Positions 1 to 9,760 of a stretch of DNA of 64,000 nucleotides are shown piece by piece. A model generated the notes under the pieces. That model made no database searches. It was not told the DNA's origin and saw only the letters and a list, made by a program, of their open reading frames with translations. Both the position numbers and the translations under genes were made by a program. This stretch comes from Bacteroidota bacterium (GTDB taxonomy: Bacteria; Bacteroidota; Bacteroidia; Chitinophagales; Chitinophagaceae). The DNA lies in contig JAEZLJ010000023.1 of NCBI GenBank assembly GCA_023415275.1, positions 8,182-72,181 of the forward strand. The letters are read 5' to 3'. Within the stretch, counting starts at the first letter, position 1; every line of letters starts with the position of its first letter.

Positions 1-1
1 T

Positions 2-2527
2 GAACTGGTCAACACCATTATCATTGGATTTATATTGGTATTGCTGATCCTTATGTTCTTTATGGGGGTTACCAATGCCTTTTTCGTGGCCTTGAGCGTG
101 CCATTGAGTGTATTTGTGGCCTTTATGTTCCTGCCGCTTGGCGACTTGTTGGTGGGTGGAACCATGACGCTCAACTTCATTGTACTCTTTGCCTTGTTAT
201 TTGGTCTTGGTATCATCGTTGACGATGCCATTGTGGTGATAGAAAATACACACAGGATCTATCATAATGGAAGGGTGCCCATTGTACGATCTGCCAAGCA
301 GGCGGCGGGTGAGGTTTGGATACCTGTGCTGGCTGGTACATTAACCACGTTGGCCCCATTCTTCCCCTTATTATTATGGAAAGGATTGATAGGTAAGTTC
401 ATGATCTATCTGCCAACCATGTTGATCCTTACGCTGGCAGCTTCCCTTATTGTGGCCTTTATTTTTAACCCTGTTTTTGCGGTTACCTTCATGAAGCCGG
501 AGGGAAGGGAACATGAAATGCCCAAACGGGAGTTGTTCAGGAAATGGTGGTTCTGGGCTGCATTGGCTTTTGGAATTTTATTTCACCTGGCTGGTTGGCA
601 TGGCTTTGCGAACTTCCTGCTCTTCATGGCGGTGATTTCCATCATTAATGTTTTTGTGCTTCGTGATGTGATCCATTATTTCCAGAATCATGCATTGCCA
701 TGGTTAATGTCTTATTATGAAAACCTGTTGAGATGGGCATTGTTGGGCAGAAGACCTGTTAGGTTGCTGGTAGCATTGTTTGTATTATTCCCTGTAGCGG
801 CGGCCTTGTTTGTATGGCGCACCCAGGGCGAGCAGACTTTCTTTCCCAGTGGTGATCCGCATTTTATCTATGTGTACTTAAAGATGCCCGTAGGTACGGA
901 TATCAAATACACTGATTCTATTACACAGGTATTGGAAAAACGTGTGCATAAAGTATTGGAAAATGAGAAGCCTGGCACCGAAGGCTCTATTGTAGAAAGC
1001 ATCATCTCCAATGTGGCAGTGAGTGCCAATAATCCAAGGGATAATAACCGCAGTGTACAACCTAACCTGGGAAGGGTGCAGGTATCCTTTGTGGAATTTG
1101 AAAAGCGTCATGGCAAAAGCACTAAACCATATCTTGACGCCATCAGGAAAGCTACACAGGGTATTCCTGGTGCAGAGATCACTGTAAACCAGGAAGACGC
1201 CGGTCCACCAACTGATCCGCCTGTGAATGTGGAAGTGATAGGTGATAATTTCGAGAGCATAGCCAAGGTGGCCTACGATCTGAAGAACTATCTTGATACC
1301 AACAGGGTAGAAGGTATTGAACATTTGAATATGGATGTAGATGTCAATAACCCCGAGATCTCAATAACTGTTGACAGGGAAAAGGCTATGATAGAAGGAA
1401 TTAGTACGGGGCAGGTTGGTATGGAAGTAAGAACGGCAGTTTTTGGTAAGGAGGTGAGCAAGCTGAAAGAAGGTGAGGATGAATACAAGATACAGCTTCG
1501 GTATAATGACCTTATCCGCAATAATGTAACAGACCTGATGAGCAGGCCTATTACTTTCAGGGATTTCAATACTATGGCCATTAAACAGATTCCTTTGAAT
1601 GCCATTGCCAAAGTAGATTATACCAATACCTCGGGAGGCATCAGGCGTAAGAACCTGAAGCGGACTATCCAGTTGCAATCCAATGTGTTGGACGAAACAC
1701 AAACGCAAAGGATCAATGCAGACCTGGCAGTGAAGATAGATGAGTTCAAATCAAAGTATAAGATCCCGGCTGATGTGACGGTACGCCAAAGTGGTGTAAG
1801 TGAGCAACAGCAGGAAACCATGTCTTTCCTGGGCAAATCATTGATCTATGCCCTGATGCTCATCTTCCTGATATTGGTAATGCAATTCAATTCAATGAGT
1901 AAGCCATTCATTGTATTGACGGAGATATTCTTTTCAATAATAGGTGTGATGCTCGGGTATGCGGTAACAGGAATGACCATTGCTACTATTATGCTGGGAG
2001 TTGGAATTGTAGGTCTTGCTGGTATCGTGGTGAAGAATGGTATCTTATTGATTGAATTCACAGATGAACTCCGTAGTCGTGGCATGCGCACAAGGGAGGC
2101 CGCCATACAGGCAGGGAAGATTCGTATCATTCCTGTTTTGCTGACAGCGCTTGCCACCATGCTTGGATTGTTTCCATTAGCTGTAGGACTAAATATAGAT
2201 TTTGAATCTTTCTTTAAGCATGGCGATCCACACCTGTTCTTTGGCGGTGATAGCGTGGTGTTTTGGGGCCCTTTGAGCTGGACTATTATATTCGGACTTA
2301 TCTTCGCTTTCTTTTTAACACTGGTGATGGTGCCGAGTATGTATTTAATTGCTGAACGCCTGCGCAGGCCGATGAGCAAGTTTTATGGTACTAAGTTCAT
2401 TGCCTTGTTAGGATTCCTTGGACCATTTTTCTTTATATTCGTTGGAATAATGTTCCTCGTAAGAAAATTACAAGGTAAATCGGTTTGGATGGGTCAATTA
2501 AGACCTGCACCTGGCCGGCATACATAA
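2..2527 (+). CDS. RND-family efflux permease, 5' truncated by window
   Basis: This is the C-terminal part (about 841 residues) of an inner-membrane RND proton-antiport permease of the AcrB/HME type, which exports drugs, metals or other compounds together with a periplasmic adaptor and an outer-membrane channel. The open frame already runs at base 2, so the true start lies before the window. The TM4 motif GLGIIVDDAIVVIEN, with the paired Asp of the proton relay, sits near bases 206-250. The second porter domain follows at about 830-1830, and the C-terminal TM bundle ends in the usual VPSMYLIAERLRRP stretch. Between TM6 and TM7 (about 545-665) there are extra hydrophobic segments that AcrB does not have. 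The partner adaptor and outer-membrane genes are presumably upstream, outside the window. The substrate cannot be told from the sequence. Confidence 0.93.
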   Translation, partial: ELVNTIIIGFILVLLILMFFMGVTNAFFVALSVPLSVFVAFMFLPLGDLLVGGTMTLNFIVLFALLFGLGIIVDDAIVVIENTHRIYHNGRVPIVRSAKQAAGEVWIPVLAGTLTTLAPFFPLLLWKGLIGKFMIYLPTMLILTLAASLIVAFIFNPVFAVTFMKPEGREHEMPKRELFRKWWFWAALAFGILFHLAGWHGFANFLLFMAVISIINVFVLRDVIHYFQNHALPWLMSYYENLLRWALLGRRPVRLLVALFVLFPVAAALFVWRTQGEQTFFPSGDPHFIYVYLKMPVGTDIKYTDSITQVLEKRVHKVLENEKPGTEGSIVESIISNVAVSANNPRDNNRSVQPNLGRVQVSFVEFEKRHGKSTKPYLDAIRKATQGIPGAEITVNQEDAGPPTDPPVNVEVIGDNFESIAKVAYDLKNYLDTNRVEGIEHLNMDVDVNNPEISITVDREKAMIEGISTGQVGMEVRTAVFGKEVSKLKEGEDEYKIQLRYNDLIRNNVTDLMSRPITFRDFNTMAIKQIPLNAIAKVDYTNTSGGIRRKNLKRTIQLQSNVLDETQTQRINADLAVKIDEFKSKYKIPADVTVRQSGVSEQQQETMSFLGKSLIYALMLIFLILVMQFNSMSKPFIVLTEIFFSIIGVMLGYAVTGMTIATIMLGVGIVGLAGIVVKNGILLIEFTDELRSRGMRTREAAIQAGKIRIIPVLLTALATMLGLFPLAVGLNIDFESFFKHGDPHLFFGGDSVVFWGPLSWTIIFGLIFAFFLTLVMVPSMYLIAERLRRPMSKFYGTKFIALLGFLGPFFFIFVGIMFLVRKLQGKSVWMGQLRPAPGRHT

Positions 2528-2571
2528 AATAGCTGGGCGATATATCAGGAAGGTTTTTAAACTTAGTTAGG

Positions 2572-2599
2572 CAGCGGTCCTTTTAGGACCGCTTTTTTT
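2572..2599 (+). terminator. Rho-independent terminator after the RND gene
   Basis: A GC-rich hairpin (GCGGTCC paired with GGACCGC around a short T-rich loop) is followed by seven T residues, 45 bases past the permease stop codon. Confidence 0.85.
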
Positions 2600-2631
2600 A
2601 TTGAATCAATTGTTTGGTAATGCCTGAAGTT

Positions 2632-4002
2632 TTAAGCAATAGCTGGTGCCACTGTTTCGCCTTCATCTCCTTTTTCGGCCGCTACACTATGTCTTTTCAT
2701 AGGCTGTCTTGACCAATATGTCAGGCTTCTCCACATCCACTCAAAAGGTCCGAAGCGGAAATAATACAACCAGATGTTGCTGAAAATGATTTGGAATATC
2801 CAGACACAAAAGACTACGTAGTATTCCTGGTAACGCTCCAACTTTCCGTATAATCCAAAACCATAACCATAAAAGATGAGGGAACATATAATGGATTGCA
2901 TCAGGTAATTGGTGAAAGCCATCTGCCCTACACTGGACAGCCAATTTCTAAGGGTTGTTGCCAGTTGGTATTTATACAGCAGCATGATAACACTTAAATG
3001 GCCCAATGCCATTATTATTCTTCTTTCCTCATATATATCAATAATAAAACGCTCAAATAAAAGTGAACGGTCAAACCGGACAGCCACCAGGCTGTAATGC
3101 TCATAAAAACTTAGCGGTAATCCAATACCATAACAAGTGGCCAGCATGGTCCAGTAAAACCTCTTTGATCGTTCACCGGTCAGGATCTTCCATTCGTAAA
3201 AAGCCATTCCCAGGAAAAGGAGGCAAATGATATCAAAGAAATAGTAATGGTAAAAGATCTTGCTCTGGATCATGGTGTTAATAGAGCTCAAATAACCCAT
3301 TGTTCCGAAGTAGCCTTTTTTACTTATTCCATTGATATCTTTTTGTGCTTCTTTCTTAAGATTTTCGATCTTTTGCTTGTCCTGAAAAGCAACCCACTTT
3401 TCTTTAGCCTCCTTTTGATCCGCGGTGAGAGGGGATTTTTGTTTTTCAAGCAACAATGCTTTTTCACCATTCGTGCGCAACTTATGGTACTTAAACATTT
3501 CATAACTGCGCTTGGCAGTGCCACAAAGCAAAAAGGCTATCCCAATTAAAAAAAGATGGCGCGCCTTCATATTCCTGAAAGGGAATAAAACGAGCCCGCA
3601 AATAGCATAAGAATATAAAATATCACCAGGCCATAAAAATATAAAGGCATTGATCATACCAAACAGGAACAACCATAACAGTCGTCGGTAGTAGATATCG
3701 GCAGCATTGTTATTGGTATTTCTTTTTTCAAGCCTGGATAATAAGAGTATAGAACCTGCACCGAATAACATAGAAAAAAGAGCCCGCATAGTGCCTTCAA
3801 ATAATCCATTAATTGTCCACCAGGTGTAATAATTCACACCATGGTATTCATTCCTGACATTAAGGTTAAAACTCTGAACTTCCGGGTTGGAGAAATAGGG
3901 GATGTTCATCATTAATATGCCTAAAAGGGCAATGCCGCGCACCGTATCAATGATTTGGATGCGTTCTTTTTGTGCCAATGGGGCAGAAGCAGGAGGTATC
4001 AT
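2632..4002 (-). CDS. DUF418 family polytopic membrane protein
   Basis: This predicted inner-membrane protein of about 456 residues belongs to the DUF418 family. The N-terminal motif RIQIIDTVRGIALLGILMMN is the family hallmark, and the C-terminal half (from about residue 275) carries the DUF418 domain with several TM helices and aromatic-rich loops such as FGPFEWMWRSLTYW. A charged cytoplasmic stretch (Lys/Glu-rich, about residues 175-225) separates the TM blocks. I start it at ATG 4002. The longer frame begins at a TTG (4026) that overlaps a near-consensus -7 element (TATCATTG, plus-strand 4024-4031). The biochemical role of DUF418 proteins is not established, and a transport or acyl-transfer role is only speculation. 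It stands alone, convergent with the RND gene. Confidence 0.85.
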   Translation of the reverse strand: MIPPASAPLAQKERIQIIDTVRGIALLGILMMNIPYFSNPEVQSFNLNVRNEYHGVNYYTWWTINGLFEGTMRALFSMLFGAGSILLLSRLEKRNTNNNAADIYYRRLLWLFLFGMINAFIFLWPGDILYSYAICGLVLFPFRNMKARHLFLIGIAFLLCGTAKRSYEMFKYHKLRTNGEKALLLEKQKSPLTADQKEAKEKWVAFQDKQKIENLKKEAQKDINGISKKGYFGTMGYLSSINTMIQSKIFYHYYFFDIICLLFLGMAFYEWKILTGERSKRFYWTMLATCYGIGLPLSFYEHYSLVAVRFDRSLLFERFIIDIYEERRIIMALGHLSVIMLLYKYQLATTLRNWLSSVGQMAFTNYLMQSIICSLIFYGYGFGLYGKLERYQEYYVVFCVWIFQIIFSNIWLYYFRFGPFEWMWRSLTYWSRQPMKRHSVAAEKGDEGETVAPAIA

Positions 4003-4094
4003 TTTGGTTGGTATTAACAGTGTCAATGATACGGTGTTTAGAAGGGGAGATTATATATCAATTTAGGAAAAATCCATAACTAAAGCAAAGGCAA

Positions 4095-4136
4095 TAAAAA
4101 AAGCTGCCTCCTGCTTTTTAAAGTCAGGAGGCAGTT
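4095..4136 (-). terminator. Terminator of the M16 peptidase gene
   Basis: A perfect 10-bp stem (CTGCCTCCTG / CAGGAGGCAG, arms 4104-4113 and 4125-4134) is followed on the minus strand by a run of T residues (4096-4102). It lies 23 bases beyond the peptidase stop codon. Confidence 0.88.
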
Positions 4137-4158
4137 TAACTCTTTGGTAAAATTATTA

Positions 4159-7017
4159 CTAGAATACTTTTTTAGTATCTACCTTATTTCCATCACTATC
4201 CAGTTCCACAATTTCATAACCCAGTTTTTTTACTCCATCAATCACTTTAGCTTTATCCCCAACCAATAAAATATTGATCTTTTCAGGGTGCAGGTACTTT
4301 TTAGCAAAAGCCTGCATTTCAGCTTTAGTCATTCCATTGAGGATCTTAGTTTGAAGGGCGGTATAATTAGCGGGCAAATTATAATCCAGGATGCGGCGTA
4401 TGAACATGGCCTTTTGAGGACCGGTTTCATAACGCAGGGCATCACTTTGACCCACAGCTCCTTTCATAAATGCCAGTTCTTCATCTGTAGGTCCATTTTG
4501 TACATAATTATTCATTTCTCTCATAACCTCGGCTAGCGCACTATCAGTGGCATCTGCCCTGATACCTGAAGAGAAACGAAATTCCCCGGTATTGTTATCG
4601 CCAATGAAACGGCTGCTGGCACCGTACGTCCAACCTTTTTCTTCGCGAAGGTTCATATTCAGCCTGCTGTTAAATCCTCCACCCAATGGGAAATTGGCAA
4701 GGAATGATTTGTAATAATCCCCTGTGGCGTCATACTTCAAGCCGGTAGCATATCCTACCCTGAATTCTGTTTGAGCACCTTTAGGAACATCCACCAGGTA
4801 CACCTTGGTCTTATCAACGTTAGTGGCCACGTTAGAAGGCCTGGCTAAGTTCACTTTTTTATTAGGTAATTTTTTAAGAAAGTCCAACTGAGGCAATACT
4901 TCTTCCTGTTTGATATCTCCTACTACAACTACTTTAGCTCCCTGGGAGGTCATGTAATTTTTGTAGTAGTCCTCTATGTCCTGCAGTGTAATATTTTTTA
5001 CTGTTTCTTCTGTGCCATCTTCACTTACTCCAAGGATATTATCAGCGCCATAATTCAATTTGGCAAAAACGCTGTTGGCAATGGTAGCCGGTTGTCCTTT
5101 AGCCGCTTTTAGTGATTGTAAGGTTTGTTGTTTTAACCTGTCAAAAGCATCCTGTTTGAATTGTGGCTGGTACAAGCGCTCTTTTAAGATGGCAAGTGTT
5201 TTGCCAAAATTCTTTTTCAAAGACTGGACAGTATAGGTTACATCATCGGTATTGCTTACAATGCTGATGTTGCTACCTAAAGATTGCAGGGCGGCAGTCA
5301 ATTGTTCTGCTGTATGCTCTTTTGTGTCTTCCATCATCATATCGGTAAAGAAGCTGGCCAGTCCTGCCTTGCTCAGATCATTGGCTGAAGCCAGGTGTCC
5401 TCCCGGAATACTAAGGGAAAAAGTCACTGTAGGGACTTCGGTGTTTTGTGCACCAATCACCTTAATGCCATTTGGGAGGTCTTTCTTCCAGAATTGAGGC
5501 ACTTTAACCACCGGGTTGGCTCCTGTAACTGGTATTTTCTTCCGGTCGAAATTGTCTTTTGCCTTTACATATTTCAAACCATTGTACCCGTAATCAGGAG
5601 CTATATATTTTGTGGAATCTATTTTAAAATTATCTGCACCTGCTATAAGGGCATCCTGTCCTTTTGGCGTCGAACTTAATATAACGGCACCCTTACCTTT
5701 CAGGTAGGTATTATACACCCTGAGTACATCTTCTTTTGTAAGGGTGGAATACATTTTCAACAGGTCAGCGATCTTATTGGGATTACCCGTAAAGGTTTGG
5801 AAGTTGGCCAGCTGGCTTACCTTTCCCTGCACACTTTGCAATCCATTGATTAATTGAGCTTCCCTGGATCCTTTGAATTTGGCAATATCTTCATCGGTCA
5901 CGCCTTTGGCTTCAAAACTGTCAAGAGCAGCCCTGTAATTTTTTTCCAGTTCTGCAAGGGATTTACCCGCCATAGGTGTTAACTGGAAAATAAATTCACC
6001 AGCCAGTTCATCAAAGCGGCTGAAGGCGCTGGCCTGCAATGCTTTTTGTTTTTTTGTCAGCTGTTGGTATAGGACGGAAGTTCTTCCCTGGCCAAGTAAC
6101 TGTGCCAGGCATTGAAGCGCAGCCATGTCCTTATGATAATTAGGTACGGTTGGATACACAATAGCTAATAAAGGAAGTTTTGCATAATTATCAGTGTAAG
6201 AAGCATAACGATCGCTTTCTACCTGTACAGCTGGTAATACTACTGGCTTTACTTCCGGTCCTTTTGGAATGGAACCAAAATACTTTTCTACCATTTTAAC
6301 TATAGCTGCAGTTTGCACATCCCCACCAATGGTTAAGGTGGCATTATTAGGTCCATACCAGCGTAGGAAGAAGTTCTTCAGGTCATTGACATCTCCACGA
6401 TTCAGATCCTCTATATACCCGATCACTTCCCATGAATAGGGGTGACCATACGGATAGAGGTTTTTACTAAAGGTTTGGGATACTAAACCGTAAGGCACGT
6501 TGTCCACGCGCTGCCCTCTTTCGTTTTTCACTGTAGCTCTCTGTACTTCGAAACGGGCCTGGGTTACTTGCCCCAGCAAAAAGCCCATGCGGTCTGCTTC
6601 CAGCCAAATGGCCTTTTCTACCAGGTTACTGGGTATGGTCTCATAATAGTTGGTACGGTCACGGTTGGTAGAACCATTCAGTGAACCTCCTCCACCGGTT
6701 ATGATCTTGTCATGTTGTCCTTTTAAAGCATTGTCTGATCCTTCAAACATCATATGCTCAAAAAAGTGGGCAAAACCTGATTTGCCAATCTGCTCCCTGG
6801 CCGATCCCACGTGGTACGTAACATCTACGTGAACCACCGGGTCGCTATGATCTTCATGTACTATCAGTGTCAAACCATTGGGCAATACATATTTTTCATA
6901 AGGGATAACAATCTCCGCACCTGTTTTGGTAACCTTTTCTACCAGCTTTGCCTGCCCGAATGTGGTGGTTATGCCCACACATACAAGGGAAGTAAGCAGC
7001 AGTAATCTTTGTTTCAT
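4159..7017 (-). CDS. M16 family (pitrilysin-like) zinc metallopeptidase, two-domain
   Basis: This is an exported zinc peptidase of 952 residues, with a signal peptide (MKQRLLLLTSLVCVGI..., cleavage after FGQ). The inverted zinc motif HFFEH is at residues 84-88 and the distal ligand Glu at about 166, in VKNERGQR. A second M16 repeat begins near residue 510 (PNGIKVIGAQNTEVPTVTFS). It lacks HxxEH (SFFTDMMMED at the equivalent place), the usual pattern of one catalytic plus one structural half fused in a single chain. In other bacteria the two halves are often separate genes. It probably degrades peptides in the periplasm. Its own hairpin terminator lies downstream and an A/T-rich leader upstream, so it is likely monocistronic. 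Confidence 0.95.
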   Translation of the reverse strand: MKQRLLLLTSLVCVGITTTFGQAKLVEKVTKTGAEIVIPYEKYVLPNGLTLIVHEDHSDPVVHVDVTYHVGSAREQIGKSGFAHFFEHMMFEGSDNALKGQHDKIITGGGGSLNGSTNRDRTNYYETIPSNLVEKAIWLEADRMGFLLGQVTQARFEVQRATVKNERGQRVDNVPYGLVSQTFSKNLYPYGHPYSWEVIGYIEDLNRGDVNDLKNFFLRWYGPNNATLTIGGDVQTAAIVKMVEKYFGSIPKGPEVKPVVLPAVQVESDRYASYTDNYAKLPLLAIVYPTVPNYHKDMAALQCLAQLLGQGRTSVLYQQLTKKQKALQASAFSRFDELAGEFIFQLTPMAGKSLAELEKNYRAALDSFEAKGVTDEDIAKFKGSREAQLINGLQSVQGKVSQLANFQTFTGNPNKIADLLKMYSTLTKEDVLRVYNTYLKGKGAVILSSTPKGQDALIAGADNFKIDSTKYIAPDYGYNGLKYVKAKDNFDRKKIPVTGANPVVKVPQFWKKDLPNGIKVIGAQNTEVPTVTFSLSIPGGHLASANDLSKAGLASFFTDMMMEDTKEHTAEQLTAALQSLGSNISIVSNTDDVTYTVQSLKKNFGKTLAILKERLYQPQFKQDAFDRLKQQTLQSLKAAKGQPATIANSVFAKLNYGADNILGVSEDGTEETVKNITLQDIEDYYKNYMTSQGAKVVVVGDIKQEEVLPQLDFLKKLPNKKVNLARPSNVATNVDKTKVYLVDVPKGAQTEFRVGYATGLKYDATGDYYKSFLANFPLGGGFNSRLNMNLREEKGWTYGASSRFIGDNNTGEFRFSSGIRADATDSALAEVMREMNNYVQNGPTDEELAFMKGAVGQSDALRYETGPQKAMFIRRILDYNLPANYTALQTKILNGMTKAEMQAFAKKYLHPEKINILLVGDKAKVIDGVKKLGYEIVELDSDGNKVDTKKVF

Positions 7018-7260
7018 GTTTGTGTTTATTTATTAATAAGAGAGGCGACAAAATAGATCAAAAATGAATGCAGCAGGTTACCATTGATAAAAAAACTGCA
7101 TACAATCGATCAATGCCTCATAAACTACGCTAAAAGGCGAGCCTTTCTGATTTGATACTGCTATCAGCATATAGGGGCTTCCCTGGTTTGATCTTCCCGG
7201 TTATCCATTTCCCCGCAAGCAATTTCAGGTTTCTCTTACCTTAGAAAAAAATTTAAAAGA

Positions 7261-8064
7261 ATGAATGGATATAGCCAAAGGGCTCATGAGATAGATTATC
7301 GCATCATAGGTGAAGAGATGCAATGCGTAGAAATAGAACTGGATCCAGAAGAAACAGCCATTGCGGAAAGTGGTGCGTTCATGATGATGGACGATGGCAT
7401 TCAAATGCAAACCATTTTCGGAGATGGCACCGGTCAGCGCCAGGGACTGCTGGGCAAGTTAATGTCTGCAGGTAAAAGGGTGTTAACAGGAGAAAGCCTG
7501 TTTATGACCACCTATACTAACGTAGGCCATGGTAAAAAGAAGGTGTATTTCGCGTCCCCATATCCTGGTAAGGTAATTCCGCTGGACTTGATCCGCCTGG
7601 GGGGCAAAATGATCTGCCAGAAGGATGCCTTTCTGTGTGCAGCTAAAGGCGTGATGGTAGGAATTGAGTTTCAGCGGAAGCTCGGTACAGGTTTATTTGG
7701 TGGGGAAGGATTTATTATGCAAAAGCTGGAAGGGGATGGAATGGCCTTTGTACATGCCGGCGGGCATATTATGGAAAAGGAATTACAGCCTGGCGAAGTG
7801 CTGAAGATAGATACTGGCTGTATCGTAGCTTTTACACCAAGCTGTGATTATGATATCCAGTTCGTAGGTGGAATCAAGAATACCATTTTCGGTGGGGAAG
7901 GGCTTTTCTATGCCACATTAAGAGGACCCGGAAAAGTATGGGTTCAAACACTTCCTGTTAGCCGTTTGGCCAGCCGTATACTGCAATATGGTACGGTTAA
8001 CCGCAAAGAAGAAGGGGGCCTTCTCGGCGGATTGGGCAATATGATTGATGGCGACGGCTGGTAA
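7261..8064 (+). CDS. TIGR00266 / AIM24 family protein
   Basis: This 267-residue soluble protein is recognisable as the TIGR00266/AIM24 family from an N-terminal [19 protein letters not shown] segment, the [14 protein letters not shown] motif, the repeated Gly-rich beta-strands ([37 protein letters not shown]), and a C-terminal Gly/Leu-rich tail. Family members share a beta-sandwich fold. The eukaryotic namesake is a mitochondrial inner-membrane protein, and the bacterial role is unknown. No signal peptide is visible. It is followed by a strong hairpin terminator and then by a scramblase-like gene in the same direction, so the two neighbours are probably separate transcripts. Confidence 0.9.
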   Translation: MNGYSQRAHEIDYRIIGEEMQCVEIELDPEETAIAESGAFMMMDDGIQMQTIFGDGTGQRQGLLGKLMSAGKRVLTGESLFMTTYTNVGHGKKKVYFASPYPGKVIPLDLIRLGGKMICQKDAFLCAAKGVMVGIEFQRKLGTGLFGGEGFIMQKLEGDGMAFVHAGGHIMEKELQPGEVLKIDTGCIVAFTPSCDYDIQFVGGIKNTIFGGEGLFYATLRGPGKVWVQTLPVSRLASRILQYGTVNRKEEGGLLGGLGNMIDGDGW

Positions 8065-8081
8065 CATTTACTTTAGCAAAT

Positions 8082-8112
8082 AAGAAAAGCCTCCTAAGGA
8101 GGCTTTTCTTAT
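8082..8112 (+). terminator. Terminator after the AIM24-family gene
   Basis: A long perfect stem (AAGAAAAGCCTCC / GGAGGCTTTTCTT) with a TAA loop. The A- and T-flanks allow function in either direction, and on the plus strand it ends the AIM24-family transcript. Confidence 0.85.
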
Positions 8113-8243
8113 TGATCCTCATTATTGCAGTTTAACAGCCAAAACAAGATTTGATAGCCTCAGGGGCAGGGTGTTATTTACCCACACATTACCAGGTTAT
8201 TTTCTTTTCTGCTTTCTTTGCCCTCTTTTAAACCAAACTATCT

Positions 8244-8843
8244 ATGTCTGTATTTTTTCCTGCCTTTTTTGAAAGCAATGAATACTTTATCGATGAAAAA
8301 GTCTCCTTCTTAAAGTTTCATAATGAATATAAAGTCTATGATCCCATGGGTTTACAAGTGGGAAGTGTTCGCCAGCATGTTCCAGGCTGGCATAAGTTCC
8401 TGAGACTTTTTCTGAAGAAAGCCTTTTTCCCTTTCAACCTGCATGTTACGGATACCAACGATGTTTTATTGGCCAGCATTCAGCGGGGATGGACATTTTG
8501 GATGTCTAAGATCATGATCACAGGCCCTAATGGAGAAATCACTGGTTCTATCAGGCAAAAGTTCCGATTCCTGAAGCCTCGTTTTGTGATCTATGATGCT
8601 AATGAACAACAGATAGCTGAGATCAATGGTGACTGGAAGGCCTGGAACTTCCGGATCACTGATACCAATGGAGCAGAAATAGGTTCGATCAATAAAAAAT
8701 GGGCCGGAGTAGCTAAGGAACTTTTTACTTCCGCCGATAAATACCACGTGAGCATAGTTCCTGAATATGCCGAAGACCAAAACAAGATGAATATTGTGAT
8801 CACGGCTATTACCATAGATATGGTGCTCAAGGAAAGCAAATAA
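8244..8843 (+). CDS. Phospholipid scramblase-related (tubby-like fold) protein
   Basis: This 199-residue protein resembles the scramblase/LURP-one-like (tubby C-terminal-like) families. It has repeated beta-hairpins of the form YKVYDPMGLQVGSVRQ, FNLHVTDTNDVLLASIQRG and FRITDTNGAEIGSINKKW, and a C-terminal hydrophobic stretch (MNIVITAITIDMVL) matching the buried helix of that fold. These proteins bind lipids or phosphoinositides in eukaryotes, and the bacterial role is not known. It lacks a signal peptide. The start is ATG 8244, with a near-consensus -7 (TTTCTTTG) about 30 bases upstream. It has its own terminator and sits just downstream of an AIM24-family gene. Confidence 0.8.
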   Translation: MSVFFPAFFESNEYFIDEKVSFLKFHNEYKVYDPMGLQVGSVRQHVPGWHKFLRLFLKKAFFPFNLHVTDTNDVLLASIQRGWTFWMSKIMITGPNGEITGSIRQKFRFLKPRFVIYDANEQQIAEINGDWKAWNFRITDTNGAEIGSINKKWAGVAKELFTSADKYHVSIVPEYAEDQNKMNIVITAITIDMVLKESK

Positions 8844-8846
8844 CGG

Positions 8847-8871
8847 AAAGCTCCGTAATACGGGGCTTTTT
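8847..8871 (+). terminator. Terminator after the scramblase-like gene
   Basis: The hairpin AAAGCTCCG / CGGGGCTTT (one G-T pair) with a TAATA loop and a T-rich tail begins 4 bases past the stop codon. It abuts the 3' end of the opposing deacetylase gene. Confidence 0.75.
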
Positions 8872-8872
8872 A

Positions 8873-9760
8873 TTATTTTATAGTTGTAGAGTCGATGTCG
8901 TTACCACCTGCACCAGGGTAAGCACTAACCAATGACAGTTCGTATTCATCCTTTTCCTTTAAGATCTTAATAAGTTGTCTTAGCTGGAAAGAATCTGCAC
9001 TTTTTGCATATACCTGGTCATGCGCCAATAGCACCAGGTGGTCTGGATGTTTGGTATTTCCTTTTTTAAACACACTGTCTATTTCATCCGAAATGCTGGC
9101 TGCACTACTTAAAACACTCAATGTTTTATGATCAAACTGCCACTCAAGGTCCCATCCCATGACTATAAATCCTGCTTTTTGAAGCGAATCAGCCGCAGCT
9201 GCGCTCTTTTTAATATCTGTAAACTGGATGCTGTCGGTTCTCCAGATATTCCTTCCGGGAGTTCGAACAATATCATTGGTTAAGTGCAGGCTGTCCTGGC
9301 TTCGTTCAAAATCATGAACTACCGAGTCAGGGTGCTGGTAGAATTTTTCATAGTGATTGTGGGCATGGGAGTAACTGTGGTTACATAGTTCTATCTCCCT
9401 CGCCATTTGCAGGCTGTCCCACATTCTGCCCTGGCTGCTGCTGGCAAATACGTGTTCACCCACAATGAAAAAGGTGACAGGTACTTTCTCATCCTGCATG
9501 ATATGCAGTACGTTTTTGGTACCCCTGTTAGGACCGTCGTCAAAAGTGAGGTACAGCTTTTTCTTTTTCTTCTTTTTTACCACGGATTTAGAGGTGCTAT
9601 CCATACTTTTCGCCTTTGCCACATTGGCTTGTTTTACAATGGCAGGAGGAGAAAAAATTACCATGGAAGGCTTGTGACAGGAGAACAATAAAACAATTAA
9701 AAGGAGGCTGGTTTTGGTTAAAGTGGCGTAAGGATCACCACCATCATCTGAGGATTCCAT
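8873..9760 (-). CDS. Polysaccharide deacetylase (NodB domain) lipoprotein
   Basis: This is a carbohydrate esterase family 4-like protein of 295 residues, expected to remove N-acetyl groups from a cell-envelope or environmental polysaccharide. The catalytic TFDDGP motif is at about residues 72-77 (Asp74, Asp75) and the metal-binding HSYSH at 128-132. The N-terminus has an unusual acidic lead (MESSDDGGD) before a hydrophobic segment and the lipobox LLFSC with Cys28, so it is probably a lipoprotein. No alternative start lies closer to the hydrophobic core because the intervening codons are not start codons. A run of seven Lys (62-68) separates the leader from the domain. The C-terminal part is poorly conserved with classical NodB enzymes. 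Confidence 0.88.
   Translation of the reverse strand: MESSDDGGDPYATLTKTSLLLIVLLFSCHKPSMVIFSPPAIVKQANVAKAKSMDSTSKSVVKKKKKKKLYLTFDDGPNRGTKNVLHIMQDEKVPVTFFIVGEHVFASSSQGRMWDSLQMAREIELCNHSYSHAHNHYEKFYQHPDSVVHDFERSQDSLHLTNDIVRTPGRNIWRTDSIQFTDIKKSAAAADSLQKAGFIVMGWDLEWQFDHKTLSVLSSAASISDEIDSVFKKGNTKHPDHLVLLAHDQVYAKSADSFQLRQLIKILKEKDEYELSLVSAYPGAGGNDIDSTTIK

Noticed and set aside
878..1324. Minus-strand frames inside the RND permease gene (also 1846-2379)
   Set aside because: They are shadows of the permease frame, without conserved motifs or initiation signals.
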